This document shows positions 1 through 10,186 of a stretch of 64,000 nucleotides of DNA, piece by piece. The notes under the pieces were generated by a model, which was not told where the DNA came from, did not search any database, and saw only the letters and a list, made by a program, of their open reading frames with translations. The stretch's first letter is position 1; each line of letters opens with the position of its first letter. Origin of the DNA: Halichoerus grypus (lineage: Eukaryota > Chordata > Mammalia > Carnivora > Phocidae); NCBI RefSeq assembly GCF_964656455.1, contig NC_135715.1:39318603-39382602 (forward strand), given 5' to 3'. The position numbers were made by a program, and so were the translations under genes.

Positions 1-1493
1 TTAAGTTTTGTAACCTTTGCATACCTGTCATTTTTTAAGGACAACAGTAAGGGCCAAACTGATAAAAAGGAACTGAATTCTGATTATCTCATAGAGATTT
101 AATTGGGGACAGAATATTAAACCATTAAGTAGAAAGGAAAGTGAAATGATTTTTTTTTTGCAGGAAGAAAAAAGTCACAAGTAAATTTCCTGGGAAAAGC
201 TGCATTAGTATGGGCAGATTCCTCTGACATAGACTCATAATATGTGGTAATTATTCCCAGTTATATTTCTTAAGCATTAGCAGTTTATTATGAACACAGT
301 GCAATTTATAAGCCTAATATTAGACTCAAATCTCCCAGGCTATTAGTTATGTTAACTCTGAATACACGTGTTCAAGCAGAAATGTGTTACAAATATCACA
401 AAATGAAGGCTTAATTGAAAAAGGAAATCTATTTTGCAACCTAAAAACTATTTTGTAGCCTTTTCAACAATTTTTATAGAACCCAGAAAAGTAACACCTC
501 ATAGATTTCATTAAATATTTATGATTATAAATAGATGATGAATATAAAGTTTGCATTCCTATATTTGTTGAAAAAATTTGCTATCAGAGTGAAGAAAAAA
601 TGCTTTAAAAATTGCACAATCATTTTTATGTCTGTAAACTTATAAACAAACTAAATGTTTGGGAGGAAAATGTTAACTTTATAATTTTACAACCCAAATC
701 CCTAGTTACCTTTTAGGGAATCTTTTGTTTTGTTTATCCCCACCTATTTATTTATAGAATATGTTATTTGTTTATAAATGCATTTTTATGTGTTTATTTA
801 TTTAAAAAAATAATTATATGTCAGAAAGACAATAAAAATTAAGGATTTCCATTTTTCAGAGTCCACAATTTCACTTTTCACTAGATAAATGGGTCCTACA
901 TTTAACAGGTTCTACAATTTTAAGATATCTGAATATGATAGACAACATAAACATCCATTCATTTAATACAAACATATTATTTCTTGATCTTTAGTCATTG
1001 CCCAAGGGAATCAAAATGAAATTTGCGTTCACCTGCTTCATCTTAAATATAAAATATGCTTTATCCTACAGAACAGGAAACTAACAACATTGTTTACATA
1101 TGTAGCATGGGTATTTTAATATTCTGTATAAGTCTTTATAAGAACTTTTGACAATTCTAGTTTCTTCCAGGTAAACCTCATTTTGGGTCCTCTTTTTCCT
1201 ACCCACCCTTCAGAAATTCCAGTAACACTATTTTAACTGAGTCACTATATATTGGAATAAACTTATAAATCCATAGTGTTTATTTGATGTCATAATCTCC
1301 AGCTGTCTTCTTTTACTTTTTTTTTACTTCCAAGTGTTGATTTTGCTTTTTCTTAGCATTTTTATAAATGTCTTTTATCTATAAGTCCATGTTCCTAAGA
1401 TTAATTCTTAGCAACAGTATGGGTTAACAATATGAAAAGTTTGAAACATTCCCTGTAACAGTATAGTCATCATTTATACTTTAGCATTTTCTA
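1..1493. other. Unique AT-rich DNA, no gene recognised
   Basis: This stretch is AT-rich and has no long open frame on either strand. I see no SINE, LTR or tRNA-like sequence. Short homopolymers (T9-10 near 151 and 1318) are the only simple sequence. It ends where recognisable L1 3'UTR begins near 1494. Confidence 0.6.
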
Positions 1494-1902
1494 ATTGAGA
1501 TAAAACTGATTATAACATTATGTCAGTTTCAGGTGTACAACACAGTGATTTGATATTTGTATACACTATGAATTGATCATTCATTACAAGAAGTCTAGTT
1601 TCTGTCCTCACCGTATAAAGTTATATAATATGCAATATAATATTATTTACTGGAATCCCCATGCTGTACATTAAATCCCATTGACTTCTTTATTTTATGA
1701 CTAGAAGTTTGTGCCTCTTAACACCCTTCTCACATTTTCCACAATTCCCCCCACTGCCTCTGATAACCACCAACTTGTTCTCTCCATCTATGAATTTCGT
1801 TTTGTTTGTTTTGTCTTTTAGATTGCACATATAAGTGAAATCATGTGGTTCTTTCTTTGTCTGAATTATCTCACTTAGCATAATACTCTCTATGCCCAGC
1901 AA
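1494..1902 (-). mobile_element. L1 3'UTR segment (minus)
   Basis: The plus strand reads like the reverse complement of a mammalian L1MA/L1M-type 3'UTR: TTGAGATAAAACTG, then GTTTCAGGTGTACAACA, then CATGCTGTACATTA, and at the right end TCACTTAGCATAATACTC. It breaks off near 1902, just before the end of ORF2 would be expected, and sequence of opposite polarity follows. No poly(T) remains at the left edge, which fits an old copy. The 70-codon minus-strand frame at 1690-1902 is not a gene. Confidence 0.82.
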
Positions 1903-2446
1903 ATCACGTATCCAACAAGAAATTAATACACAAAATACATAAAGAACTCTTACAACTCAATACAACAAAAATCCAATTTAAAATGGGCTCAGGACTTGAA
2001 TAGACATTTTTCCAAAGACATACAGATGGTCAATAAAAGCACATGAAAAGATGCTCAACATCACTAATCATCAAGGAAATGCAAATCAAAACAACAAGAT
2101 ATCATCTCACACTTATCAGAATGGTTATTATAAAAAAATAAGAAATAAGTTTTGGCAATGATGTGGAGGAAAGTGAACCCTCCTGCACTGTTGGTGGGAA
2201 TGTAAATGGGTCCAGCCACTGTGGAAAACAGTGTGGATATTCCTCAAAAAATAAAAATAGGCATACCATATGACCCAGCAATTCTACTTCTAAGTAGTAA
2301 ATGAAGAAAGTAACAACCCTAATTCAGAAAGATATATACACCCCTATATTCACTGCAGCATTATTCACTTAGCCAAGGTATAGAAACAACCAAAATGCCT
2401 ATCAAAGAATAAAGAGATAAAGAATAGATAAAGAAGATGTGGAATA

Positions 2447-2455
<9 letters not shown>
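1903..2455 (+). mobile_element. Inverted L1 ORF2 3' segment (plus)
   Basis: The plus strand here reads as sense L1 ORF2 from the region after the RT to close to the end of the ORF. Markers are CAGACATTTTTCC-type text near 2000, AAAAGATGCTCAACATCAC at about 2047, TGTTGGTGGGAATGTAAATG at about 2189 and a GATGTGGAATAT end near 2440. The frame is broken by many stops and indels. Its polarity is opposite to the 3'UTR on its left and to the RT on its right. The left junction joins the earlier part of this ORF2 segment to the 3'UTR. That geometry is expected of twin priming or of a later internal inversion. Confidence 0.82.
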
Positions 2456-2497
<42 letters not shown>

Positions 2498-2520
2498 CAC
2501 TGTATATACATATATATATA
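2449..2520. repeat. (TA)n microsatellite with TG interruptions
   Basis: Alternating TA with a short TGTGTG segment at the left, followed by a second imperfect block. It sits at the right edge of the inverted L1 segment, where the end of ORF2 normally has a TATATATA-like stretch, so it probably grew from L1 sequence. It is likely unstable and hard to assemble. Confidence 0.9.
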
Positions 2521-2540
2521 GTATACTATCCTATATCATA

Positions 2541-2575
2541 TACAAAATTAACTCAAAATGGATTAAAGATAAATA
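2541..2575 (+). mobile_element. Small plus-sense L1 ORF2 fragment
   Basis: A match of about 30 bp to sense ORF2 text around the conserved K-I-N-S-R-W-I-K region (here AAAATTAACTCAAAATGG). In an intact L1 this lies upstream of the segment at 1903-2455, yet here it follows it. The order is therefore scrambled as well as inverted. The shortness of the match limits confidence. Confidence 0.5.
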
Positions 2576-2576
2576 T

Positions 2577-3297
2577 ATTTCTTTTTCTTGCCTAGTTGTT
2601 TTGGCTTAGGATTTCCAATACTATGTTGAATAAAAGTGGTAACAGTGGGCATCCTTGTCTTACACCTGATCTTAGAGGAAAAGCTTTTAGCTTTTCACCA
2701 TTCAGTATGATATTAGCTGTAGGCTTGTCATATATAGCCTTTATTATGTTGAGGAATAGTCCATCTATATCCACTTTGTTGAGTGTTTTTATTATAAATG
2801 GATGTAGAATTTCATCAGTTGCTTTCTCTGCATCTATTGAGATGGTCATATGATTTTTATCCTTCAGTTTGTTAATGTGAGGTATCATGTTGATTGAAAT
2901 TTGGAGATGTTGAACCATCCTTTCATCCCCAGAATAAATCCTACTTGATCATGGTGTATGATCCTTTCAATGTGTTGTTTAATTCAGTTTGCTAATATTT
3001 TGTTGAGGATTTTTGCATCTATGTTCATCAGGAATATTGGCCTATAATTGTCATTTTTGTCTGGTTCTGGTATTAGGGTAACACTGGTCTCATAAATGAG
3101 TCTGGGAGCATTCCCTTCTCTTCATTTTTTTGGAAAAAATTGAGAAGGATAGGTACTAAATTTTCTTTGAATGTTTGCTAGAATTTACCAGCAAAGCCAT
3201 CTTGTTTTGGACTTTTGTTTGCTGGAAGATTTTTGATTACTGATTCAATCTCCTTGCTAATAATCATTCTATTCATATTTTTCTATTTCTTCTTGAT
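2577..3297 (-). pseudogene. L1 ORF2 relic: linker and reverse transcriptase core
   Basis: Minus-strand translation gives an L1 reverse transcriptase fragment. Near 3030-3080 there are remnants of the N-Y-R-P-I-[S/F][10 protein letters not shown] fingers motif. At about 2840-2918 is motif A (S-I-D-A-E-K-A, with the following F-D changed to T-D). At 2640-2760 are A-N-I-I-L-N-G and the S-G-V-R-Q-G-C-P-L motif B. Motif A keeps its catalytic Asp. The frame ends at L-E-I-L, just before motif C, so the second catalytic Asp pair is missing. Upstream, the sequence jumps at about 3297 straight from the pre-RT linker to endonuclease, so the intervening part of ORF2 is deleted. A non-functional relic; stops break the frame outside 2592-2918. 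Confidence 0.85.
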
Positions 3298-3815
3298 AAA
3301 GTCTTGGAAGATTGTTTCCTTATTGATTTTCTGTCTGAATGATTTATCCATTGACGTAACTGGGATATTAAAGTTCCTTACTATTATCATATTGCTGTTG
3401 ATATCTCGCTTTAGGTCTGCTAATATTTGCTTTGGATATTTAAGTACTACTATGTTGGATGCATAAATATTTACAAATGTCATATCTCCTTGCTGGATTG
3501 ATGCCTTTATCACTATATAATACTTGTCTTTGTCTTTTATTACAGTCTTTGTCTTAAGGTCTATTTTGTCTGATATAAGTATAGCTACTTAGGATTTCTT
3601 TTGGTTTTCATTTGCATAAAACATCTTTTTCTATCAATTCACTTTCAGTCTGTATTTGTTCTTACATCTGAGGTGAGTCTCCTATAGGCAGTGTATAGAT
3701 GGGTATTATTTTGTTTTGTTTTGATTTTATCCATTCAGCCAGCCACTCTTTGTCTTTAGATTGGAGAATTTAGTCCATTTACATTTAAAGTAATTATAGA
3801 TATCTATGTAGTTAG
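3298..3815 (-). pseudogene. L1 ORF2 relic: apurinic/apyrimidinic-like endonuclease
   Basis: Minus-strand translation shows the N-terminal endonuclease of L1 ORF2. It starts near 3815 with T-L-N-V-N-G-L-N-S. A Q-E-T-H-L site follows, in which the Gln codon is a TAG stop (3682-3684) while E-T-H-L is kept. A 76-codon open stretch at 3283-3513 contains V-N-I-Y-A and R-Q-K-I-N-K-E-T. The usual G-D-F-N motif reads R-N-F-N, so the catalytic Asp is replaced by Asn. The stop and this substitution both indicate a dead enzyme. Confidence 0.82.
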
Positions 3816-4283
3816 TGCTATTTTGTTGTATTCTGGCTGTTTTGTAGTTCTTTTTTGTCCTTCTCTTGGCCTCTTCTTTTGTGATTTGAATACTTCATTG
3901 TTATGTTTAGATTCCATTCTCAGTGTCTTTTGTGTATCTACTATAGGTTTTGTGTTGTAGTTACCTTGAGGCTTATATATATCAGCCTATATATATGCCA
4001 GTCTATTTTAACTTGATAGCAAATTAAGTTTGAATGCATTCTAAAACTCTACACCTCCCCCCCAGCATTTTATGTTTTTGATGTCACATTTTACATCTTT
4101 GTATTTTTTGTTTCCTTATCTAATTATTTTATTTATAGTTATTTTTATTACTTTTGTCTTTTAACCTTCACACTAACTTTATAAGTAATTAGTTCACTAT
4201 CTTTACTCTATATTTGCCTTTACCAGTGAGATTTTTACTTTCGTTTGCTTTCTGGTCACTAATTAGTGCCCTTTCTTTTCAGC
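3816..4283 (-). other. L1 inter-ORF spacer
   Basis: About 465 bp separate the ORF1 stop from the recognisable start of ORF2 on the minus strand. The modern human L1 spacer is about 60 bp. The plus strand is T-rich and contains C8 at about 4057-4064. It resembles spacer sequence seen in old mammalian L1s and has no reading frame of its own. I cannot exclude a decayed ORF2 N-terminal extension. Confidence 0.55.
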
Positions 4284-5202
4284 TTAAAGAAGTCCCTTTA
4301 GCATTTTCTGTAAGGCCACTTTAGTAGTGGTGAACTCCTTTAGTCTTTGCTTATTTGGAAAATTCTATCTCTCCTTCAATTCTGAATGATAACCTTGGTA
4401 GATAGAGCATTCTTTGTTGGAAATTTTTTGCCATCAGCACTTTGAGTATGTCATGACACTTCTTTCTGGCCTCCAAAATTTCTGCTGAAAAATCTGCTCA
4501 TAGTCTTATGGGAGTTCCCTTGTAGGTAACAAGTTGTTTTTCTCTCGCTCCTTTAAAGAATCTGTCTTTATCTTTAATTATAATGTGTCTTGGTGTAGAT
4601 TTCCTTGGGTTTATCTTTTTGGGAACTTTTTGGGCTTCCTGGATCTGGATGTCTGTTTCCTTTTCTAGGTTAGGGAAATTTTCAGCCATTATTTCTTCAA
4701 ATAAGCTTTCTTTCCTTTCTCTCTCTCTCTCTTCTCCTTCTGGGACTCCTGTTATGTGAATGTTGTTCTGCTTGATGTTTTCTCATGAGTCCCTTAAGCT
4801 ACCTTCATTTTTAAAAATTATTATTATTATTTTATTTATTTATTTATTTATTTTCCTTTTTGCTGCTCTGTTTGGGTGAGTTCTACTGCCCTGTCTTCCA
4901 GGTCACTGACCATTTCTTCTGCTTCATCTAGTTTGCCATTGAACCCTTGTAGTGTATTTTTCAGTTCAGTTATTGTATTCTTCAGCTCTGTGACTTCTGT
5001 TTGGTACTTGCTTATATTTCCTATCTCTCTATTAAAGTTCTTTCTGTGTTTATCCATTCTTCTCCTGAGATTGATAAATATCTTTTTGACCATTACTTTG
5101 AACTCTTCCTCAGGTAAAGTATTTAACTGTTTCATTACCACTTTTTTCCCCTGGTGTTTTATCTTATTATTTCATTTGGTGCATATTCCTCTGTTTCCAC
5201 AT
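4284..5202 (-). pseudogene. L1 ORF1 relic (RNA-binding chaperone)
   Basis: ORF1p coats L1 RNA as a coiled-coil trimer. On the minus strand the likely start ATG is at 5202-5200 (M-W-K-Q-R-N-M), with two in-frame stops ten codons later. A 97-codon open stretch (5141-4848) is clearly the coiled coil, with M-K-Q-L-N-T-L-P-E-E-E-F-K-V-M-V and repeated T-E-L-K-N-T, ending in E-D-R-A-V-E-L-T-Q. A second open block (4689-4498) is the RNA-binding/C-terminal region, with N-L-E-K-E-T-D-I-Q and A-R-E-K-Q. The remainder to the TAA at 4286-4284 reads with frame breaks. A (TTA)n/(TTTA)n expansion (4811-4853) separates the two blocks. Non-functional. Confidence 0.87.
4811..4853. repeat. (TTA)n/(TTTA)n microsatellite inside L1 ORF1
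   Basis: Runs of ATT followed by about six TTTA units. It lies where L1 ORF1 normally has a T-rich (minus-strand A-rich) stretch between the coiled coil and the RNA-binding part, so it is probably a local slippage expansion. Confidence 0.85.
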
Positions 5203-6240
5203 TTTGCTTGACTCTCTGTGTTTGTTTCTCTGAATTAGGTGAAATAGCTATCTCTCCCAATCTTTACAGGAAGACTGGGGGTGTGTTTTAGTCTGCTGTC
5301 TGTGAAGTGCCCTGGAGGTGGTAGCCTGCCAAGAATTGTGTCTTCTATTATTTCAATTCTGTAGGACCCAGAAACATAAAGCCCCTACCACTAGAGCCAG
5401 GCATTCAAGGAGTGTCTCCGTGAGGAGTGTGTGCACTCACTTTCTTTGGTGGGACTATGGGGGAGCACCAGGCTGGGGTAAGTCCACCTGCCAGGTTTAG
5501 TGGGGCAGGGCCACAGGGGAGTGCTGCTTTTAGCATAGTGAGGCTGAGGGGGAGTGCCAGTCCAGGCAAGTCCACCTGCCAGGATTAATGGGGCAATGCT
5601 GTGGGAGAGCACAGAGGCAGGGCAAACAGTGCTCTCAAGGTAGAATGATAAAGCAAAAATGGTGTCTGCCAGCACCTCTCTCCCCAGAGTGAATTTCAAC
5701 AGACCCTTGCCTCTCAAGCAGAGGCACTAAGATTAGCCAATGAATCTCATTCACATAGGGTCTAGGCACTCTTCAACCTGCTTCTTTTGTGCTACATCCT
5801 TAAGAAAGTGAGTCTCAGTGTGAGCCCTTTAAGAACAGAGTCTCAGTTTCCTACTGCCCTTTTGTTCTCCTGCACACAAGCCCCTTTGGTTTTCAAAACC
5901 AGATGGTTTGGGTGCTAATCTCTAGTGCAGATCTCAAGGGCTGGGGTGCCTGATGTGGGCTCAGACCCCTTGCTCCTCAGGAATATGCTCCCTAATTGTG
6001 AGATCCCTCCTGCTTGAGGGTCACTGCATATTGGGGGAAGTGGGTTTTGACTAGACTTCATCTCTGCGTCCCCTGCATATCTTGATGTGGCCTTTTTATC
6101 CTTTGTTGTGGAGGAGCTGTTCGGCTAGTTTTCAGGTCTTTTTCAGAAAGAATTGTTTTATATGTAGTTGTAGATTTGGTGTACCTATGGAAGAGGTGAG
6201 TTGAGGATCTTCCTACATTGCCCTTTTAAACTGTCCTCTT
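5203..6240 (-). promoter_or_regulatory. L1 5'UTR (relic of internal promoter)
   Basis: This is the GC-richer 5'UTR of the same L1, and it runs to the element's 5' end. In sense orientation it begins near 6240 with a decayed form of the usual L1 start: AGGACAGTTTAAAAGGGC where intact relatives carry a YY1-type AAGATGGC motif. GTAGGAAGATCCTCAACTC and a short A-rich region follow. It contains two partial repeats 88 bp apart around AAGTCCACCTGCCAGG (5480 and 5568). The 108-codon minus-strand frame at 5391-5717 and the 60-codon plus-strand frame at 5318-5500 lie inside it and are not independent genes. Promoter activity is unlikely now, because the YY1-like site is lost. Confidence 0.75.
5451..5615. 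repeat. Two 88-bp-spaced repeats in L1 5'UTR
   Basis: AAGTCCACCTGCCAGG occurs at 5480-5495 and exactly again at 5568-5583. Similarity extends to both sides (GGGGGAG.GCCAG before, TTAGTGGGGCA / TTAATGGGGCA after), giving roughly 75 bp of alignable sequence per copy. This looks like a tandem duplication of a 5'UTR unit. Confidence 0.75.
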
Positions 6241-6425
6241 GATTTTTGTCTTTAATCTAAAGAATTAAGTGCTAAGCTAGCAAGCTTATCAAATGTTTGC
6301 TACTCTTTTACTAGGGTTACCAGCTGAACACTGAAATAAAACCCTGCTAATGGGCTTCCTGCTCCAAACATGAAAGGATGCAGATGTTTTAACCTGTAAC
6401 AAACACAGAGAAACATACTTACATA

Positions 6426-6469
6426 ACACACACACACACACACACACGCACACACACACACACACACAA
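6426..6469. repeat. (CA)n microsatellite
   Basis: About 22 CA units with one CG interruption (CACACGCACA) near 6447. The length predicts polymorphism. Confidence 0.95.
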
Positions 6470-6900
6470 ACTCTGAGCTTTTAAAATATCTATTAGTTTG
6501 GGGTATCGTATTCCTTTCTAATGTGCTAACATTTTCTAAAATATTAGCTCTCTAAGATTACAAATTATTTTTCTATTAGCACAACAAACTTCCAGTGAAA
6601 TTTTCATTATAGGTATTCCACTGTTGGCTCCATTTCTTATAAAAATTCTTTTCAAAATATCTTCTTCCTAATGCATAATATTCTGGGCTGGAGAAAAAAA
6701 AAAAGTCTTATTAGGAGAAGGCAAAATAATATATTTCCTTGTGGAAGCTTTCTAACAGTTAAAACTCATAACTTCATTTCCTCTGCCTCTAAGCTACACT
6801 ATGTAGAAGTCACTCCTGGTAAGTTATAATTAGACATGTAGGATAATTCTGATGATGTCTTACAATTGATGAAATCAGTTTCAGCCCTGTCTACCACCTG

Positions 6901-6914
6901 ATTACCATGGAAAC
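6901..6914. promoter_or_regulatory. Candidate RFX X-box-like palindrome
   Basis: ATTACCATGGAAAC differs from the X-box consensus GTTRCCATGGYAAC mainly at the first base and one Y position. RFX factors bind such inverted repeats. It sits in non-repetitive DNA next to TGGCCAACCAAG (NF-I-like half sites) and ATCAAAAG. Motif matches alone are weak evidence. Confidence 0.35.
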
Positions 6915-9500
6915 CATTGCTGGCCAACCAAGTAATTCTGATCAAAAGGAATTATTATTAATCCTCATAGTATATGTTGGATAGGGATTTGCACAGCTTT
7001 TGTTAAAGTTTCTTGTGGAGGCTGAAAGGTCCAGTAAGGGTAAATATTAATTCTTAATGTGCTGGAGAGCAAGAATGGCTTAGTCTCTATGTGGCACAAC
7101 TGGCTCTTGGTAAATCAGATATTAACAGATTATAGGATCAGCCTTGCACTACCCAGGGATTAGAGATAAACAGGTGAATTTGTAGAGGAGGAAAATAATT
7201 TCTAAAGCTGACTTAACCAAGTCATCGTCTTGTCAAATTGGAATTTAAACAAGAAAAACAGAATGAGCAAGAAATTAGAAATTTGTTAAATAATATTTAT
7301 AGTAATCCCCAAGAAATTGGAAGATAACACTGAACAATTGTTCTCCTTCTTTTCATAAGTATAGGTATGAGATGATGTGGAGGATGATGACTAAATGTCT
7401 GTGATGAGAGGCACAGTGTTGCTTAGCTTCTTGCTTAGGGACCTTCTTTACATATCTTTATCTAGACATTTACCATACTATATTGTACACACAAAAAATG
7501 GTTAAAAGAGTAGATTTCATGTTAAGGAAGTATTCTTAACTCATTAAAAATGCAAATCCAAAATGAAATAAAATTTAAAAATTGTGAAATCAGACTTGAC
7601 ATAATAAATACTGCCAAGAACTGAAAACAAGCTCTTAATTAAAAGAATCATCATGCAAACTCATGTCATGTAAAGTTGTGACAAAACCATAAGTGTTTCC
7701 CAAACTTGCAGTTTCTATTCCAAGACTAAAAAAAAATACATGAAAATCAGGACTATTAGTTATATTAGTATTTTGTCACTATTAATCATGAACATTTAAA
7801 AAGTCTTTTGTCTTGCTGGTTTGTTGGTATTCTAATGAGTATATAGAAGCTCAGGATTGATAGCAACATGGAAACTAACTCATTCAGATCAATGGAAACA
7901 TAGCCTTGAAAAATGTCACAGTTTTCAAGATTATGTCAGAATTAGAAAGCTATACATTCTTGGACTAATTAAAGTCCATTATCAATGCCAACTAAAAAAT
8001 GTTTCAGCCTGTTGGCCAAGGGATGAATGAGTTTGATTTGAAGGACTCATTAAGTATGTGGCTTTGTCTTAAATCCATTTGTTTTATGTAAGAAAAGATA
8101 AAACCAAGCCAGTATTTTCTGAATTATTTCTTGGCTACTCTGACCTGGCATGCTACTTTTTATATTTCTTGTCTGTTTTAGTTTTCTGGTGTGTGTAGTT
8201 AGGGCCTTGCTTTGCTCTTGTTTTGGCATTCAGAAGGAGTCATAGGGTTGAACTGGCACTTGGGCCATGTATTTTTGGCATGCCCTGATGAAATGTGTTA
8301 ATTTATGCAGCTGTGTAAACTGAAAAAGGAAATGCCATGTAGATGTGCCTGGAATTAGGAGCTACCATTTACACATTTTGCTAACTTAATAAAGTTAATC
8401 ATGAAGGTAAATTATGTATATTTAACGTATTTTTTTTTTTTTTTTGTCAGTGGTTAAATCTCAAAAACCTGAAAAAAAATGATATTATGGTAGAGCAAAG
8501 GTGCCACTATATGATATGGGAGTCTAAACAATTTCAAAACTGAATTAATCATTTATTACTAAACTAATATTTTATACTAATAATACCTCTAATGTTCATG
8601 ACAAAATGATTTAGATCAGATAAGACTAATAGACAACAAATTAAAGGTGGATTTATTCTTTTAGGCAATTAGTCTGAAATCTAGAATTCACTTATTTGAA
8701 TAATTAAAGTATTTTATATATTTAATAATTTATCCCATCCTTCAGAGGAGATCATCCCTTTGTTTGTCACCATAGATTTATTTCCTTGTATCCTTTTTCA
8801 ATGAGAAGAATGCTGGTCCATGACCTAATGATCAAGGAGGAAAAATCTTTTCAGACTTCTCTCCAACTAATTAATTAAAGACCTGACTTAACAGTAATCT
8901 TTGCCTAGGAACCTCTGTGCTTTTATATGTGGAAGAATTTGTATCCTTTCTTTGAAAGACTGGAGTATGCTCTTTTATCCCTACTTTTCTCTCATTTTCT
9001 TAAGAGAGCATTTAAATACTCTGGATATTCTCCAGGGACCTTTGTGGTGATCTCTCACCTTTTATGTAGGTACTTTTTCAGGCAGCCATTGCAAGGTACT
9101 CACAGAAGAATCTGCATAAATCGCTGTATGTAACAGCCAGTTCTGATACAGTCATGCTTTGTCACTAGACAAGAAAGCTTGTAGAAGTAGGAGGTAGGAT
9201 CCTTCCCTATACCTTTGTGTGGTTGGAAAACATAACAGTAAATTTATGCTGTAGATACAATCAGATACATTTGTCTAACTTTCAGTTTGGATTAAGAACC
9301 TAACTAGATTATACTTTGGGAGTAATGTTTTCAAATTTGCTATTTGCATACATAACCTGGCAGCTATGTGTAATCTAAGGGTATATAAAGAGATGGCTTT
9401 AAGATTTATAATGTAGGAGGAACCTAGAAACTCTACAGTAGAAGAGAAATGTAGCACTGAGAAGTCATAAAATATACACTGCTTCTACCCTGATTTTTTA

Positions 9501-9719
9501 TTTTTTTATTTTTATTTTTTTTATTTTTTTAAAGATTTTATTTATTTATTTGAGACAGAGAGAATGAGAGAGAGAGAGCACATGCGAGGGGGGAGGGTCA
9601 GAGGGAGAAGCAGGCTCCTTGCTGAGCAGGGAGCCCGATGCGGGACTCGATCCAGGGACTCCAGGGTCATGACCTGAGCCGAAGGCAGTCGCTTAACCAA
9701 CTGAGCCACCCAGGCGCCC
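9501..9719 (-). mobile_element. Can-SINE (minus), subfamily A
   Basis: Full-length carnivore tRNA-derived SINE on the minus strand: T-rich tail, AAAGATTTTATTTATTTATT, purine-rich middle and a CCACCCAGGCGCCC head. A perfect 15-bp TSD, TACCCTGATTTTTTA, lies at 9486-9500 and 9720-9734. Diagnostic text GATCCAGGGACTCCAGG places it with the 'CTGGAGTCCC' group. The A-rich tail has many T-strand interruptions, suggesting some age despite the intact TSD. Confidence 0.96.
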
Positions 9720-9734
9720 TACCCTGATTTTTTA

Positions 9735-10171
9735 GATACATTTAGTATTTTTCATTGTTCACCAGTGAATACTCTTTTCCTCTTTTAATTTATTAAAATA
9801 AAAGCCCTAATGAATTTAATAAAAATATAAAGTAATAAAATAGAAAAGAACTAGCCTAATGGTGGTTTTTGTTCTGAAGATCATTATTGTAAATATAGTT
9901 TATTAGCTTTGGAAACTCTGTCCTTGCATTTAGGAATTTCAAAACAAACCCCTGAGGTTAAAACACTCTATGCATGTATTTTTTTTTTTAGAATATCTTT
10001 TAACAATTATTTAAGAGAAACCAATTCTGTTTGAGTGGAAGAATTTATTTAATACTTATCTTGCTTTGCAAAGTACATCCTAAAATTAAAAACAATTTTT
10101 GCTTCAATGTATTCTTAGGTGGTTGTCCTAATAATTTACCTCCCCTTCTTCATGACACACACACAAAAATT
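9735..10171. other. AT-rich spacer between inverted SINEs
   Basis: About 440 bp without a recognisable gene. It forms the loop between two oppositely oriented Can-SINEs. A 60-codon plus frame (10031-10213) runs into the next SINE and is not meaningful. Confidence 0.6.
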
Positions 10172-10186
10172 AAAAACAAAAAACCT

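Larger units (their letters stand above)
1494..6240 (-). mobile_element. Rearranged ancient L1 LINE, 5' end retained
   Basis: Read on the minus strand, this is an L1 retrotransposon in normal order: 5'UTR (about 6240-5203), ORF1 relic (5202-4284), a spacer of about 465 bp, then an ORF2 relic (about 3815-2577). A block of ORF2 3' sequence (1903-2455) is inverted to the plus strand, and the 3'UTR (1902-1494) closes the element. I identified it from the ORF1 coiled coil and C-terminal domain, the RT core and a familiar mammalian L1 3'UTR. It is dead: ORF1 has stops, the endonuclease has a stop and an altered key motif, the linker between endonuclease and RT is deleted, and RT motif C is missing. 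No TSD or poly(A) tail could be read at the outer ends. It might be two L1s, one nested in or beside the other. The exact subfamily needs a repeat library. Confidence 0.88.
6241..9485. other. Unique DNA, no gene recognised
   Basis: Apart from a (CA)n array and short A/T homopolymers (for example T17 near 8430), this is single-copy-looking AT-rich DNA. The only open frames are 60-68 codons (8927-9133 plus, 9275-9457 minus) with no recognisable motif. A near-palindromic RFX-like motif lies at 6901-6914. Confidence 0.6.

Noticed and set aside
5391..5717. 108-codon minus frame with proline-rich repeats as a gene
   Set aside because: It is inside the L1 5'UTR; the repeated residues reflect the 88-bp DNA duplication.
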